Origin: Mycolicibacterium canariasense
GTDB lineage: Bacteria > Actinomycetota > Actinomycetes > Mycobacteriales > Mycobacteriaceae
Direction of reading: 5' to 3'
Length of the DNA: 64,000 nt
Assembly: GCF_002101555.1 (NCBI RefSeq)
Contig: NZ_LQOL01000045.1
Coordinates: 62,001-126,000, forward strand
In this document: positions 52,028-60,316 of the stretch, piece after piece
Position numbering within the stretch: position 1 is the first letter of the stretch
How the letters are laid out: each line of letters begins with the position of its first letter
Notes under the pieces: generated by a model
Seen by the model: only the letters and a program-made list of their open reading frames with translations
The model's database searches: none
What the model was told of the DNA's origin: nothing
Position numbers and translations under genes: made by a program

Positions 52028-52768
52028 ATGCGCGAAGAGTCCTGCGCTGAAGCTGGGGGGTCCCCCGTCCGAAGCGTCACGCGCCGGCTGGGCAGCCTGC
52101 TGGCTGCGACGGCCGCGGTGCTGGCCGGTGCCACGGTGACGGCACCGGCCGCCGTCGCCGCTCCCTGCCCGGACGCCGAGGTGGTGTTCGCCCGTGGCAC
52201 CGGTGAACCACCCGGCCCGGGCGGTGTCGGGCAAGCCTTCATCGACGCACTGCGCGCCAAGGCGAGCGGGAAATCGGTCAGCGACTATGCGGTGAACTAT
52301 CAGGCCAGCGCCGATTTCAACGACGGAATCCAGTTCGCCCTGACCGTCGTCGACGGGATCAGGGACGCCACCAACCACATCCAGGCGGTGGCTGCCGATT
52401 GCCCGGCCACCAAGATGGTGCTCGGCGGCTTCTCGCAAGGCGCGGCAGTGGCGGCGTTCAGTACTTCGGCCGAGATTCCCGCCGGTGTGCCGGCGGCCTT
52501 TGTGCCGGCTCCGATGGCTCCGGAGATTTCCGACCATGTCGCGGCGGTGGTGCTGTTCGGCAAGCCCTCGAACCAGTTCTTGAGCGATGCCGGTGCACCG
52601 CTGATCACGATCGGTCCGTTGTATGTGCCCAAGACGATCGACTTGTGCGCGCCCGGGGACACCATCTGCGATGGTGCGCCGCCCGGGCCCCCGACCGGAG
52701 CGCACACCGCGTACGTCGCCGACGGGTTGGTCAACCAGGCCGCGGAGTTTGCCGCGAGCAGGTTATAA
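52028..52768 (+). CDS. Cutinase family serine esterase, secreted
   Basis: 246 residues. N-terminal arginines and hydrophobic segment ending in ...APAAVAAPCPDAE form a signal peptide. PCPDAEVVFARGTGEPPGPG is the cutinase start; nucleophile GGFSQGAAVAAF; catalytic Asp in PGDTICDG and His in GAHTAYVADG. Mycobacterial relatives are Culp phospholipases/thioesterases at the cell envelope. A hairpin terminator follows. A second cutinase gene lies at the right edge. Confidence 0.85.
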   Translation: MREESCAEAGGSPVRSVTRRLGSLLAATAAVLAGATVTAPAAVAAPCPDAEVVFARGTGEPPGPGGVGQAFIDALRAKASGKSVSDYAVNYQASADFNDGIQFALTVVDGIRDATNHIQAVAADCPATKMVLGGFSQGAAVAAFSTSAEIPAGVPAAFVPAPMAPEISDHVAAVVLFGKPSNQFLSDAGAPLITIGPLYVPKTIDLCAPGDTICDGAPPGPPTGAHTAYVADGLVNQAAEFAASRL

Positions 52769-52796
52769 GTTCACCCGCTACACAACCCCACTACAC

Positions 52797-52835
52797 GACG
52801 TGGCCCCGGACGGGTATTCCGTCCGGGGCCACGTC
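52797..52835. terminator. Bidirectional hairpin terminator
   Basis: A perfect 17-bp stem (left arm GACGTGGCCCCGGACGG) with a 5-base loop, between two convergent genes (cutinase and a small secreted protein). There is no U-run, as is common for actinobacterial terminators. Confidence 0.7.
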
Positions 52836-52841
52836 CTGTCG

Positions 52842-53084
52842 CTATCCGTTGCCACCCACGGGCGGTGTGCCGCCGTTCGGCCCATATGGGCCGTTCTGCA
52901 CGCCGTTCCCGGGCACGGGCGGGGTGGCCGATTCACTGGCGCTACCGGGTGCCTGGCACACGGTGGCGGTGCCGGCGTTCTGGCAGGGGTTGGGATCTGC
53001 CGACGCGGCCGGGGCGAGCGCGATGCCCGCCCCGGCGGCACAGGCCGCCACCAGCAGGGTCGTGGACGCAGTCTTGCGCATCAT
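52842..53084 (-). CDS. Small secreted protein of unknown function
   Basis: 80 residues from the ATG at 53084, preceded by GAGGAGAT; the frame extends to 53183 without homology. Signal peptide MMRKTASTTLLVAACAAGAG with likely cleavage after ASA. The mature part is short, Gly/Pro/Asn-rich (VQNGPYGPNGGTPPVGGNG) and carries two cysteines. No function recognised. Confidence 0.6.
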   Translation of the reverse strand: MMRKTASTTLLVAACAAGAGIALAPAASADPNPCQNAGTATVCQAPGSASESATPPVPGNGVQNGPYGPNGGTPPVGGNG

Positions 53085-53222
53085 GAAATCTCCTCGATGC
53101 TGATCGATGATGTCTGGGTCCGACCGCGCGTTAAGGGCGGTCGCGGGACAGCCGTGCAGATCAGCCGACCGTATCCCGACCAACCGGGTACCCGGGTCCC
53201 CGTGCGACGCAAACGCGTTGGG

Positions 53223-53915
53223 TCACTCGATCTCGGCGACCGAAGCGACGTACTGGTCGACCCGACCGGGAGCCATCTCGTGCGCGAGCCCGGGGTCGCC
53301 GTACTCGAACGGGCGGTGCAGGAAGATCGTGCCCATCCCCAGCGACCCCGCTGCTTCGAGGTCGTACGGGTGAGCGGCCACCATCGCGGCCTCGCCAGGC
53401 GCGATGTCCAGGTACTGCAGTGCGCGCAGATAGGTTCTCGGATCGGGCTTGAAGGCGCCGACCATTTCCGCGGTGAAGATCGCGTCCATATCGATGGCGA
53501 GGCGCTTGAACAGTGTGATCATGGTGCTCATATCGGTATTCGACAGGGTTGCGGTGATCGCCTGTCTGCGCAGTCGCGCCATTCCGGTTCGGACGTCGGG
53601 CCAGGGCTCCAGTCGCTGCCAGCTCGCCGAGGCCAGCCCGGTGTCGCCGGGGCTCGGCCGGTCCAGGCCGTAGCCGGCGCACACGTCGGCGAAACCTGCC
53701 GCATAAAGGTCTTGCACCCGGCGCCAATCATCGACGCTCTGCGGGATGCTCCGAACCCGCCGAAAATAGTCCTCGCGCCATGCGCGGGTGAAGTCACCCG
53801 GATCAACCGTTGTAATATGCTGATTGTCAAGGTAATTCGTCACGGCATCGGTTACCGGCCCGAAGAAATCCAGCAACGTGCCCTGGACATCGAAAAGGTA
53901 GGCCCGAAACCGCAT
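53223..53915 (-). CDS. Haloacid dehalogenase type II-like HAD hydrolase
   Basis: 230 residues. YLFDVQGTLLDFFG is HAD motif I with the Asp nucleophile; LSNTDMS is motif II; FKPDPRTYLRALQYLDIAPG and AAHPYDLEAAGSLGM carry motifs III and IV. The FDxxGT and the C-terminal AHPYDLEAA segment are those of L-2-haloacid dehalogenases. It would hydrolyse 2-halo acids or a phosphate ester. Same direction as tetR, ten bases downstream of it, so they may form an operon. Confidence 0.8.
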   Translation of the reverse strand: MRFRAYLFDVQGTLLDFFGPVTDAVTNYLDNQHITTVDPGDFTRAWREDYFRRVRSIPQSVDDWRRVQDLYAAGFADVCAGYGLDRPSPGDTGLASASWQRLEPWPDVRTGMARLRRQAITATLSNTDMSTMITLFKRLAIDMDAIFTAEMVGAFKPDPRTYLRALQYLDIAPGEAAMVAAHPYDLEAAGSLGMGTIFLHRPFEYGDPGLAHEMAPGRVDQYVASVAEIE

Positions 53916-53924
53916 GCCGCCACC

Positions 53925-54530
53925 CTACCGCTGGTCGCGACCGAAGTTCGTTGCCAGCGGCAGGAATACATCGTCGACGATCTCGGTGATGGTCTGCGCC
54001 GGAACGGCCGCCATGGTCATGAACATCTCATGTCGCACCAGATCGACCGGCAGCGTCACGATCCGGGCCGGTGGCACCGCGGCGAGTTCGCCTCGCGCCA
54101 CAGCTCGTTCGATGACGGTGTCCATGATGGACGGGCCCTCCGGCACGAACCACGTGCGAATTTCCTTGGGCGACCCTTCGGCGTCGTCGTAGTAGGCGCC
54201 GAGCCGGACGGCAATCAGTCCGATGATGCGTGACCGGCGCTCACTCAACTCGGTGAGTAGGGCCAGCATGTCGGTACGCAGGCTTCCGGTGTCCGGAGTC
54301 GAGATCCCGTCGACCTCTCCCCTGCGGCGGATCACGGCCTGCAACAGATCCCGTCGCGACGGCCAACGGCGGTACAGCACGGACCGGGCGGTGGACGCCC
54401 GCTCGGCTACCGATTCGATGGTGAATCTGTCATAGCCGGCCTCGATGAGTTGTTCCCACCCCGCGTCCAGGATGGCGGACTCGAGCGCGGCGCCACGACG
54501 TCGTTGGACGGAAGGCTCTTTAGAGGACAC
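53925..54530 (-). CDS. TetR family transcriptional regulator
   Basis: 201 residues from a GTG at 54530. HTH: LIEAGYDRFTIESVAERAST, ARSVLYRRWPSRRDLLQAVI. The C-terminal domain carries a TetR_C-like helical bundle (IIGLIAVRLGAYYDD). It is divergent from the flavoprotein monooxygenase across 102 bases containing two CGTATCT boxes and likely represses it. The layout (TetR divergent from an FAD monooxygenase) resembles inducible flavin monooxygenase pairs such as the TetX-type systems of mycobacteria. Confidence 0.8.
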   Translation of the reverse strand: MSSKEPSVQRRRGAALESAILDAGWEQLIEAGYDRFTIESVAERASTARSVLYRRWPSRRDLLQAVIRRRGEVDGISTPDTGSLRTDMLALLTELSERRSRIIGLIAVRLGAYYDDAEGSPKEIRTWFVPEGPSIMDTVIERAVARGELAAVPPARIVTLPVDLVRHEMFMTMAAVPAQTITEIVDDVFLPLATNFGRDQR

Positions 54531-54533
54531 TTG

Positions 54534-54591
54534 CGTATCTTATCGCACGAGGCTATGGTCGGAGCAGATAAGCTACATTGACGTATCTAAT
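54534..54591. promoter_or_regulatory. Direct repeats CGTATCTTAT / CGTATCTAAT in the tetR-monooxygenase promoter region
   Basis: Two ten-base boxes (54534-54543, 54582-54591), 48 bases apart, with an inverted partial copy (GATAAG) at 54567. AT-rich relative to surroundings and flanking both start sites, so they may be the repressor sites. Confidence 0.4.
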
Positions 54592-54632
54592 TCTGTGAAA
54601 CCACTTTGCGGACAGCACTATTGGAGGCTCGC

Positions 54633-55865
54633 ATGCCCACTGCCAGCGCCCTGATCTCCGGAGCCAGCATCGCCGGACCGGCACTCGCGTTATGGCTGAC
54701 CGAGGCCGGCTGGGATGTCACCGTCGTCGAGCGTGCCGAGCGGCTGCGCACCAGCGGATACCCGATCGACATCCGCGGTACCGCGACCGAAATCGTGCAT
54801 CGGATGGGACTGCACGATCAGGTCAGCGCGCGGCGCTACCGCCATGAGCGGATGACCGTGCTCTCACCGCGCGGCCGCAGGTTGTGCACCCTCGATTACG
54901 GTGGACTGCTCGCCGACTCCGCCAGCGGCGATGTCGAACTCACCCGCGGTGCACTCAGCGAAGTCCTCTATCGGGCCGGTGCCGACCGTGTCGACTACGT
55001 CTTCGGCGACACGATCACCGCACTGACCCACACCGACACCGGCGTCGACGTCACCTTCGCCCATCGAGAAGCCCAGACGTTCGACGTGGTGATCGGTGCC
55101 GACGGCATCCACTCCAACGTCCGTGGCCTCACGTTCGGCGATGAATCGCAGTTCGTCCGCCACCTCGGCCCCTACGCGGCCATCTGGGACATGCCGCCGG
55201 ATTTGTTCCCTCCGGGAAGCGGTTTCATGTATTCCCACCCAGGGAGGACCGTCGTGGTCGAGCGTCACCAAGACGGACCCGCCCGCGCATTCCTGGTCTT
55301 CGTCCATCCGAATCCCGGCTCGGTGGACCGCCACGACGAGCGGGCTGTGGTTGCCGCCCTCCGCGATGCGTACCGCGGCGACCGCTGGCGCACCGACGAG
55401 ATCATCGCGACCCTCCCGGACTCCGAAGACGTCTATTTCGACACCGTCAGCCAGGTGCGGATGCCGTGTTGGAGTTCGGGACGGGTCGCACTGGTGGGTG
55501 ATGCGGCCTACGCCCCGGCACTGCTGTCCGGCCAAGGCACCAGCATCGCGATCGCCGGTGCCTACATCCTGGCCGGCGAGCTGGTCCGACAGCCCAGCCC
55601 GCAGGACGCGTTCGCCGCCTACGAACACCGCCTGCGCGGGTATGTGGAGAGAAATCAGAGTCTGGCACTGCGCACGGATTCGACCGTCATCTCACGTACC
55701 GGTGCGGCGCTGTTGCGGCGCAACATCAAGCTGACCCTGGTGCCATGGTTGCAGCGGTTCGGGATCGCGCATCTGCTGCAGACGCAGCTTCGTTCGGCGG
55801 CCACCGATCTCGCGCTGGCTCCGCACGATCTGCAGCGCAGCGGCACCGCCCAGCGGACCACCTGA
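54633..55865 (+). CDS. FAD-dependent aromatic-ring-type monooxygenase
   Basis: 410 residues from the ATG at 54633, after GGAGG; upstream frame is not homologous. ISGASIAGPALALWLTEAGW is the FAD dinucleotide motif, VVIGADGIHSNVRG the DG motif, and RVALVGDAAYAPALLSGQGT the GD motif: the complete group A (PHBH-like) pattern. It hydroxylates an aromatic or polyketide-like substrate using NAD(P)H. The TetR neighbour suggests inducibility. Resistance function (tetracycline/rifampicin monooxygenase type) is possible but not shown. Confidence 0.85.
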   Translation: MPTASALISGASIAGPALALWLTEAGWDVTVVERAERLRTSGYPIDIRGTATEIVHRMGLHDQVSARRYRHERMTVLSPRGRRLCTLDYGGLLADSASGDVELTRGALSEVLYRAGADRVDYVFGDTITALTHTDTGVDVTFAHREAQTFDVVIGADGIHSNVRGLTFGDESQFVRHLGPYAAIWDMPPDLFPPGSGFMYSHPGRTVVVERHQDGPARAFLVFVHPNPGSVDRHDERAVVAALRDAYRGDRWRTDEIIATLPDSEDVYFDTVSQVRMPCWSSGRVALVGDAAYAPALLSGQGTSIAIAGAYILAGELVRQPSPQDAFAAYEHRLRGYVERNQSLALRTDSTVISRTGAALLRRNIKLTLVPWLQRFGIAHLLQTQLRSAATDLALAPHDLQRSGTAQRTT

Positions 55866-55878
55866 CGCCGCGTGCGCT

Positions 55879-56325
55879 TCACAACAGCTCGGGCGTTGTC
55901 GGGGGTTCGTCTGCGAGGAATGCGGTCACCATCGGCGCCACCAGGTCAGTTGCCCCCGACAAACCCACATGCGACATTGCCGCTAGCACCGCCAGTCGAG
56001 CGGTCGGAATGTCTTGTAGCACTCCGGCCGCCGCGGCCCGGATATCACCCCCGCCGCGTAACAAGAACATCGAGACGACGTGCTCCAACCGCACACCGTC
56101 CGCGTCACCGGCGATGATCATCGTCTTGGCCGAGATCGTGCGCATTTGCGCATCGCCGATGTCCTGGTCCTCGACGTTCAGCCGCTTCACCTTCTCCACG
56201 TAAGCCGCGAAGGCCGCGCCGTCGGGAGCTGGCTGCCATGCAGACCAGCTTGCCCACCAGCGACGGATGGCGGCTGGCGAGCTGAAGGGCGACGCCTTGT
56301 CCCCATGAAGTGTTCCTCTCGTCAC
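55879..56325 (-). pseudogene. Alpha/beta hydrolase, 5'-truncated
   Basis: About 148 residues corresponding to the lid and C-terminal half of an alpha/beta hydrolase: ISAKTMIIAGDADGVRLEHV (Asp loop) and LAAMSHVGLSG (catalytic His). The oxyanion HG and nucleophile elbow normally 100 residues upstream are absent; the frame remains open only to about 56360, where the next gene ends. The 5' half has been lost, so the product would be inactive. Confidence 0.6.
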
Positions 56326-56359
56326 CGTTTCCGGGATAGACGCGAGAAGTGGCCGGAAC

Positions 56360-56977
56360 TCATCGCGCGGCCAATTCCGCCACGCCGGGGCCGCTCAGCT
56401 CGTCCAATGCCACCGCGCGTCCACTGGCGGCAAGGAGAACGGAGACCGCCGGCCCTTCGATGGTCAGCCCGTCACCGACGGTGAAGCCGGCGTCGGTGCC
56501 GACCAATCTCAGCCCCGTGAGCCGGCGCTTGCCACCGGAGAACCGATCCGCGGCCAGATAGGCGACGGCGGCCCCGATGTGGTCGCGACGGTAGGCGTGC
56601 ACCAACCCGAGTGGTCGCCGGATGTCCTCGGCGTGCACCACGATTTCGACGATCCGGGAGATCACCGGAAGTGGTGGCGACGCCGTGCATTTCATCGCCG
56701 CGGAAAACTGCGCGAGCAGCTGCTGGGGGTCACGTGAGCGCCCCGCGGCGATTTGGCGGCGCACGATCCGCTCAGGGCTGAACCCGGCCCGTACGATTTC
56801 GGAGACGAAGCGGCGTTTGGACAGCGTCGCGGTTGCCGCCAGATGGGCCACCACGTCGCGCACCGTCCACCCCTCACACAGCGAGTCGGCATCCCACTGT
56901 GCGTCCTGCAGTGCCGCGAGATCACGGGCCAGCACCGCGCGCTCATGGTGCACAACCGTCCAGATATCCCCCGCCAC
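56360..56977 (-). CDS. Maleylpyruvate isomerase-like mycothiol-dependent enzyme (MDMPI)
   Basis: 205 residues from a GTG at 56977. The N-terminal DinB-like MDMPI domain includes LAALQDAQWDADSLCEGWTV, RDVVAHLAATATLSKRRFV and EIVVHAEDIRRPLGLVHAYR with the His metal ligands. The C-terminal part (GLRLVGTDAGFTVGDGLTIE) is the usual small beta domain. Mycothiol-dependent isomerases or transferases of this family act on small electrophiles; the exact substrate is unknown. The truncated hydrolase lies downstream. Confidence 0.75.
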   Translation of the reverse strand: MAGDIWTVVHHERAVLARDLAALQDAQWDADSLCEGWTVRDVVAHLAATATLSKRRFVSEIVRAGFSPERIVRRQIAAGRSRDPQQLLAQFSAAMKCTASPPLPVISRIVEIVVHAEDIRRPLGLVHAYRRDHIGAAVAYLAADRFSGGKRRLTGLRLVGTDAGFTVGDGLTIEGPAVSVLLAASGRAVALDELSGPGVAELAAR

Positions 56978-57085
56978 CCGATGAGCACATCACATCCCGG
57001 CGGGACCGTCACCCCGGCTGTCACAGCAAGCGTGGCTAGGATCCGGGGTCGACAACCTCGGCCGCGGTGAAACGGAGTAAGCCCA

Positions 57086-57949
57086 ATGACGATTGTGCGG
57101 CGGGGCGCGATGCTGCTCGCGCTGACGGCCACGGTGCTGGCCGGTGTGGTCGGCACACCGGCGGGCGTCTCGCATGCCGATGACCCGCTCGTGCCTCCGG
57201 TTTCGCTGACCTCCACCTCGGGTGCGCCGGTACAGAACGGCGGCACCTATGGCATCGGGATGGTCGTGGTGGCGCACTTCGCCGCGCCCGTGGCCGACCG
57301 CGGCGCCGCCGAACAACAGCTCTCCGTCACCACCGAACCTCCGGTGGCCGGCGCCTGGCACTGGGTCAACGATCAGACCGCGCATTGGCGCCCGCCGCAG
57401 TACTACGCTCCGGGCACGGTCGTCACCGTCGGGCAGGACGCCCCCGTCACCTTCACCATCGGCGCATCGCACGTATCGATCGCCGACGACACCACCAAGC
57501 AGGTCAGTGTGTACGACGGCGGCACACTGGTCCGGACGATGCCGACGTCGATGGGCCGGGGCGGCACCGAGACCGTGGGCAACACCACGCTGAGCTTCTG
57601 GACCCAACCCGGCGTCTACACGGTGATGGACAAGAGCAACCCGGTGATCATGGATTCCTCGACCTACGGGCTGCCGATCAACTCCCACCTCGGCTACAAG
57701 GAGTCCATCGCGTACGCGGTGCGGATCAGCACCGACGGCGTGTACCTACACGAACTCGACGCGACCGTGTGGGCGCAAGGCAAGACCGACACCAGCCACG
57801 GCTGCCTGAACCTCAATCACGACAACGCGCAATGGTTCTACAACTTCTCCGTGCCCGGTGACGTGGTGGAGGTGCGTCACACCGGCGGAAAACCGTTGCA
57901 GCTCTGGCAGAACGGCGACTGGAGCGTGCCGTGGGACCAGTGGGCGTGA
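57086..57949 (+). CDS. L,D-transpeptidase (YkuD) with Ig-like domain, secreted
   Basis: 287 residues. Signal peptide (MTIVRRGAMLLALTATVLAG, cleavage near SHA). Residues ~40-130 are a mycobacterial Ig-like domain; ~135-260 the YkuD catalytic domain with YLHELDATVWAQGKTDTSHG and the HGC motif (SHGCLNLNHDNAQWFYNF). It forms 3-3 cross-links in peptidoglycan outside the membrane and is the target of carbapenems. Length and layout match LdtMt3/4-like enzymes. Confidence 0.85.
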   Translation: MTIVRRGAMLLALTATVLAGVVGTPAGVSHADDPLVPPVSLTSTSGAPVQNGGTYGIGMVVVAHFAAPVADRGAAEQQLSVTTEPPVAGAWHWVNDQTAHWRPPQYYAPGTVVTVGQDAPVTFTIGASHVSIADDTTKQVSVYDGGTLVRTMPTSMGRGGTETVGNTTLSFWTQPGVYTVMDKSNPVIMDSSTYGLPINSHLGYKESIAYAVRISTDGVYLHELDATVWAQGKTDTSHGCLNLNHDNAQWFYNFSVPGDVVEVRHTGGKPLQLWQNGDWSVPWDQWA

Positions 57950-57952
57950 AAG

Positions 57953-58381
57953 CTATTGCAGTTCGGCCAGATTCTGCACCGATCGGCGTACATCGGATTT
58001 CAGCACGGCAGCAACCAGCCTCCCGACCGGTCCGCTGAGCAGTCCGCCGGACAGATCGGCCAGCACACGCAACGTCGATCCTGGGTCGTCGGGAGTCACC
58101 GTCATGGTCAAACCGATCCGGACCCCGCCACGGCCGCGGCCGCAGAGCCGGATCTGCTGCGGCTCTTCATAATCGGTGACCTGCCAGTCGACGGTATTGC
58201 GAAAGCCCTTGACCTTGATCAGCGATGACACCTGCATGCCGACGGCGATGACATCCGGCGGCGGCCCGCACCAGCCGGCGAAGATGGTCAACCATTCATC
58301 GAAACGCCGCAGATCCGACGCCAGCTTCCAGGCCTGCTGCGGCGTCAGGTCCGATGTCACGGACACGTCGACATTCGCCAT
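57953..58381 (-). CDS. SRPBCC family protein
   Basis: 142 residues from the ATG at 58381 (MANVDVSVTSDLTPQQAWKL). The START/SRPBCC pattern runs throughout: ASDLRRFDEWLTIFAGWCGP, KGFRNTVDWQVTDYEEPQQI, LTMTVTPDDPGSTLRVLADL. Hydrophobic ligand unknown. Same direction as the ferritin-like gene 8 bp upstream. Confidence 0.75.
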   Translation of the reverse strand: MANVDVSVTSDLTPQQAWKLASDLRRFDEWLTIFAGWCGPPPDVIAVGMQVSSLIKVKGFRNTVDWQVTDYEEPQQIRLCGRGRGGVRIGLTMTVTPDDPGSTLRVLADLSGGLLSGPVGRLVAAVLKSDVRRSVQNLAELQ

Positions 58382-58389
58382 GTGGTCGG

Positions 58390-59382
58390 TCAGCCGATCC
58401 CGACGACTTCTTGAGCGATCGCCGCGAGCCTGGTCTGCGCGGCCGAGACCACCCGCTGCCGGTTCTTGTGGGCTTCCTCCCACGCCACGATGGTGCGGAT
58501 ATCGGCCGGGTCGGTCAGCTCCTTGACCGCGGCGACGGCGTCCGGGACAGCCAGTTCGTCATACCCGGCAATGGGCAGCTCGGACGGATCCAACGCACCT
58601 GCCGCCGACCGCAGCGCCCGTAGGGCGTCCGCGGCCTGCTCGGCCCCGTCACCGCGGGTGATGTCCTCGGCCGCGGCCAGCGCCGCATCGCGCGAACCGG
58701 CGATCACCCGGCCGGCCAAGTCCCCGGCATGGGCGCCGCGGTCGATCAGCTCATCGACGTTGGGCCGGACATTGCGCAAACCGTGCAGCAGGCGGTCCAG
58801 ACCACGTGCCGTCCAGATACCGGGCAGATTGGCCAGTTTCACGGCGGCGCCGGCCAGGGCCTGGGCCGGCGTGCGACGCAGGGCCGCCGGCCCGCCGAGC
58901 GCGTCCTCGGCCAGCACCGTGGTCAACCACTCGACGGTGGCGGCGTGCGCGGTGATGAGCCGATCGGCCAGTTCGACGACGTCGCTCCGCTTGGCCGCCA
59001 CGGCCAGCGCCTTGATATAGCGGGACCGGTCCAACAGCTGGTCCTCCAGTGCCAGGTCACCGAGCAGCGCCTCGTCGAACGGTTCGGCCTGTTCGGTCAG
59101 GGCCTTCACTGCGGCCGCGGCGCGCCCGAGGAACGGGCCGACGACGTCGGGATAACCGCCGAGGTCACGAATCGCCCGCTCGATGGCCCCGGCACGGTCC
59201 CGGGCATTGGCGGCGTTCTGGGTCAGCTCACGCTGCACCGCCTCGGTGCGCGCCTGGGCACGCCGGGTTTCGGCGATCTGGATCTCGGTGTGGGTCAGGT
59301 CCAGCACTGTGCGCAGCTGAGCGAGCAGTGTGGTGGTGTCGGTGTCAGCCGGTGTGATTCGAGCCGGTGTGATTCGAGCCAT
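58390..59382 (-). CDS. Ferritin-like fold protein of unknown function
   Basis: 330 residues, almost all helical: LRTVLDLTHTEIQIAETRRA, AIRDLGGYPDVVGPFLGRAA, FDEALLGDLALEDQLLDRSR, ADRLITAHAATVEWLTTVLA. It resembles the mycobacterial ferritin-like domain proteins; metal ligands (E and H at expected helix positions) are plausible but not certain. The N-terminus MARITPARITPA is encoded by 15-base tandem repeats. The downstream SRPBCC gene is likely co-transcribed. Confidence 0.65.
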   Translation of the reverse strand: MARITPARITPADTDTTTLLAQLRTVLDLTHTEIQIAETRRAQARTEAVQRELTQNAANARDRAGAIERAIRDLGGYPDVVGPFLGRAAAAVKALTEQAEPFDEALLGDLALEDQLLDRSRYIKALAVAAKRSDVVELADRLITAHAATVEWLTTVLAEDALGGPAALRRTPAQALAGAAVKLANLPGIWTARGLDRLLHGLRNVRPNVDELIDRGAHAGDLAGRVIAGSRDAALAAAEDITRGDGAEQAADALRALRSAAGALDPSELPIAGYDELAVPDAVAAVKELTDPADIRTIVAWEEAHKNRQRVVSAAQTRLAAIAQEVVGIG

Positions 59383-59391
59383 TGTGATTCG
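59347..59391. repeat. Three 15-bp tandem repeats over the start codon
   Basis: Units AGCCGGTGTGATTCG, AGCCGGTGTGATTCG and AGCCATTGTGATTCG (plus strand) lie end to end; the last contains the start codon of the ferritin-like gene (CAT). In protein this gives the repeated ARITP. Confidence 0.9.
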
Positions 59392-59638
59392 CCCCTTCGC
59401 GTTGACGGATGTGTCGGCGCTGGGTGCACCTTGCTCACCCGGTTACCCGGGTCCGCCGCGGCGAACTCGCACCGACCGGCGTTCAGCACCATGACTTGCG
59501 TCACAGCGGCGCAATGAACACCGGTGGACGTCGCCGCGCTGCGCGTCGACATCGAATCGTTTGACCCTCGGCAATCGATGTCGCGGCGTTCGGGGTTGCC
59601 TGGCCGAGCCGGCCCGGCGCGGCTGTAGCGTGGCGGGC

Positions 59639-60271
59639 GTGAATGCATCCCGTGCGTCTGCTTCGGCCGTCCTCGTCGTCGGTGCCACCTCGCTGGTGCT
59701 GACCCTCGCCGGCTGCGGCTCCGAGTCGGACAACTCCTCCAAGCCGTCGGCCAGCACGCCCTCGATCGCGCAGGTGGCGTCGTCCCTGCCGGAAGCGCCC
59801 CCGGCTACGCTCAGCTGCCCGACGGCGGCGCCGGCCGACCCGGGCACCCCGGAGTGGACGCTGGCCGGAGCCACGGGCAACGTCGCTGTCAGCGGGTCGA
59901 CCGACACCGCCGCGCCCTACGTGAAAGTGGGCGGACCGTTCAGCGTGACCGAGACCCAGGTGCACACCCTCAAGGCCGGCGACGGACCGGTGGTGCCGGA
60001 CACCGCGACCGTGTCGGTCTGCTACATGGGCGTCAACGGGCGCGACGGCACGGTGTTCGACAGCAGCTACGAACGCGGCACCCCGGCCGATTTCCCGCTC
60101 AACGGTGTGGTCCCCGGCTTTCAGAAGGCGATCGCCGGTCAGAAGGTCGGCTCCACCGTCGCGGTGGCCATGACCTCCGCCGACGGCTATCCCAATGGGC
60201 AGCCGGCGGCCGGCATCCAGCCCGGTGACACGCTGGTCTTCGCGATCAAGATCCTGAACGCCGGCGCCTGA
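59639..60271 (+). CDS. FKBP-type peptidyl-prolyl isomerase lipoprotein
   Basis: 210 residues from a GTG at 59639; TAGCGT seven bases upstream suggests a leaderless transcript. Lipobox LTLAGCGSES. The C-terminal ~110 residues are an FKBP domain: VSVCYMGVNGRDGTVFDSSY, PADFPLNGVVPGFQKAIAGQ, GSTVAVAMTSADGYP. It would assist folding of exported proteins on the outer face of the membrane; whether catalytic activity is retained is not certain. Confidence 0.85.
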   Translation: MNASRASASAVLVVGATSLVLTLAGCGSESDNSSKPSASTPSIAQVASSLPEAPPATLSCPTAAPADPGTPEWTLAGATGNVAVSGSTDTAAPYVKVGGPFSVTETQVHTLKAGDGPVVPDTATVSVCYMGVNGRDGTVFDSSYERGTPADFPLNGVVPGFQKAIAGQKVGSTVAVAMTSADGYPNGQPAAGIQPGDTLVFAIKILNAGA

Positions 60272-60316
60272 AGCCTGCGCCCTGTTGTTCGGTTGACCGA
60301 TCGGGTGGGATAGCGG

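Noticed and set aside
52623..54233. A 536-codon plus-strand open frame
   Set aside because: It overlaps the end of the cutinase gene, passes through the terminator and lies antisense to the HAD and TetR genes.
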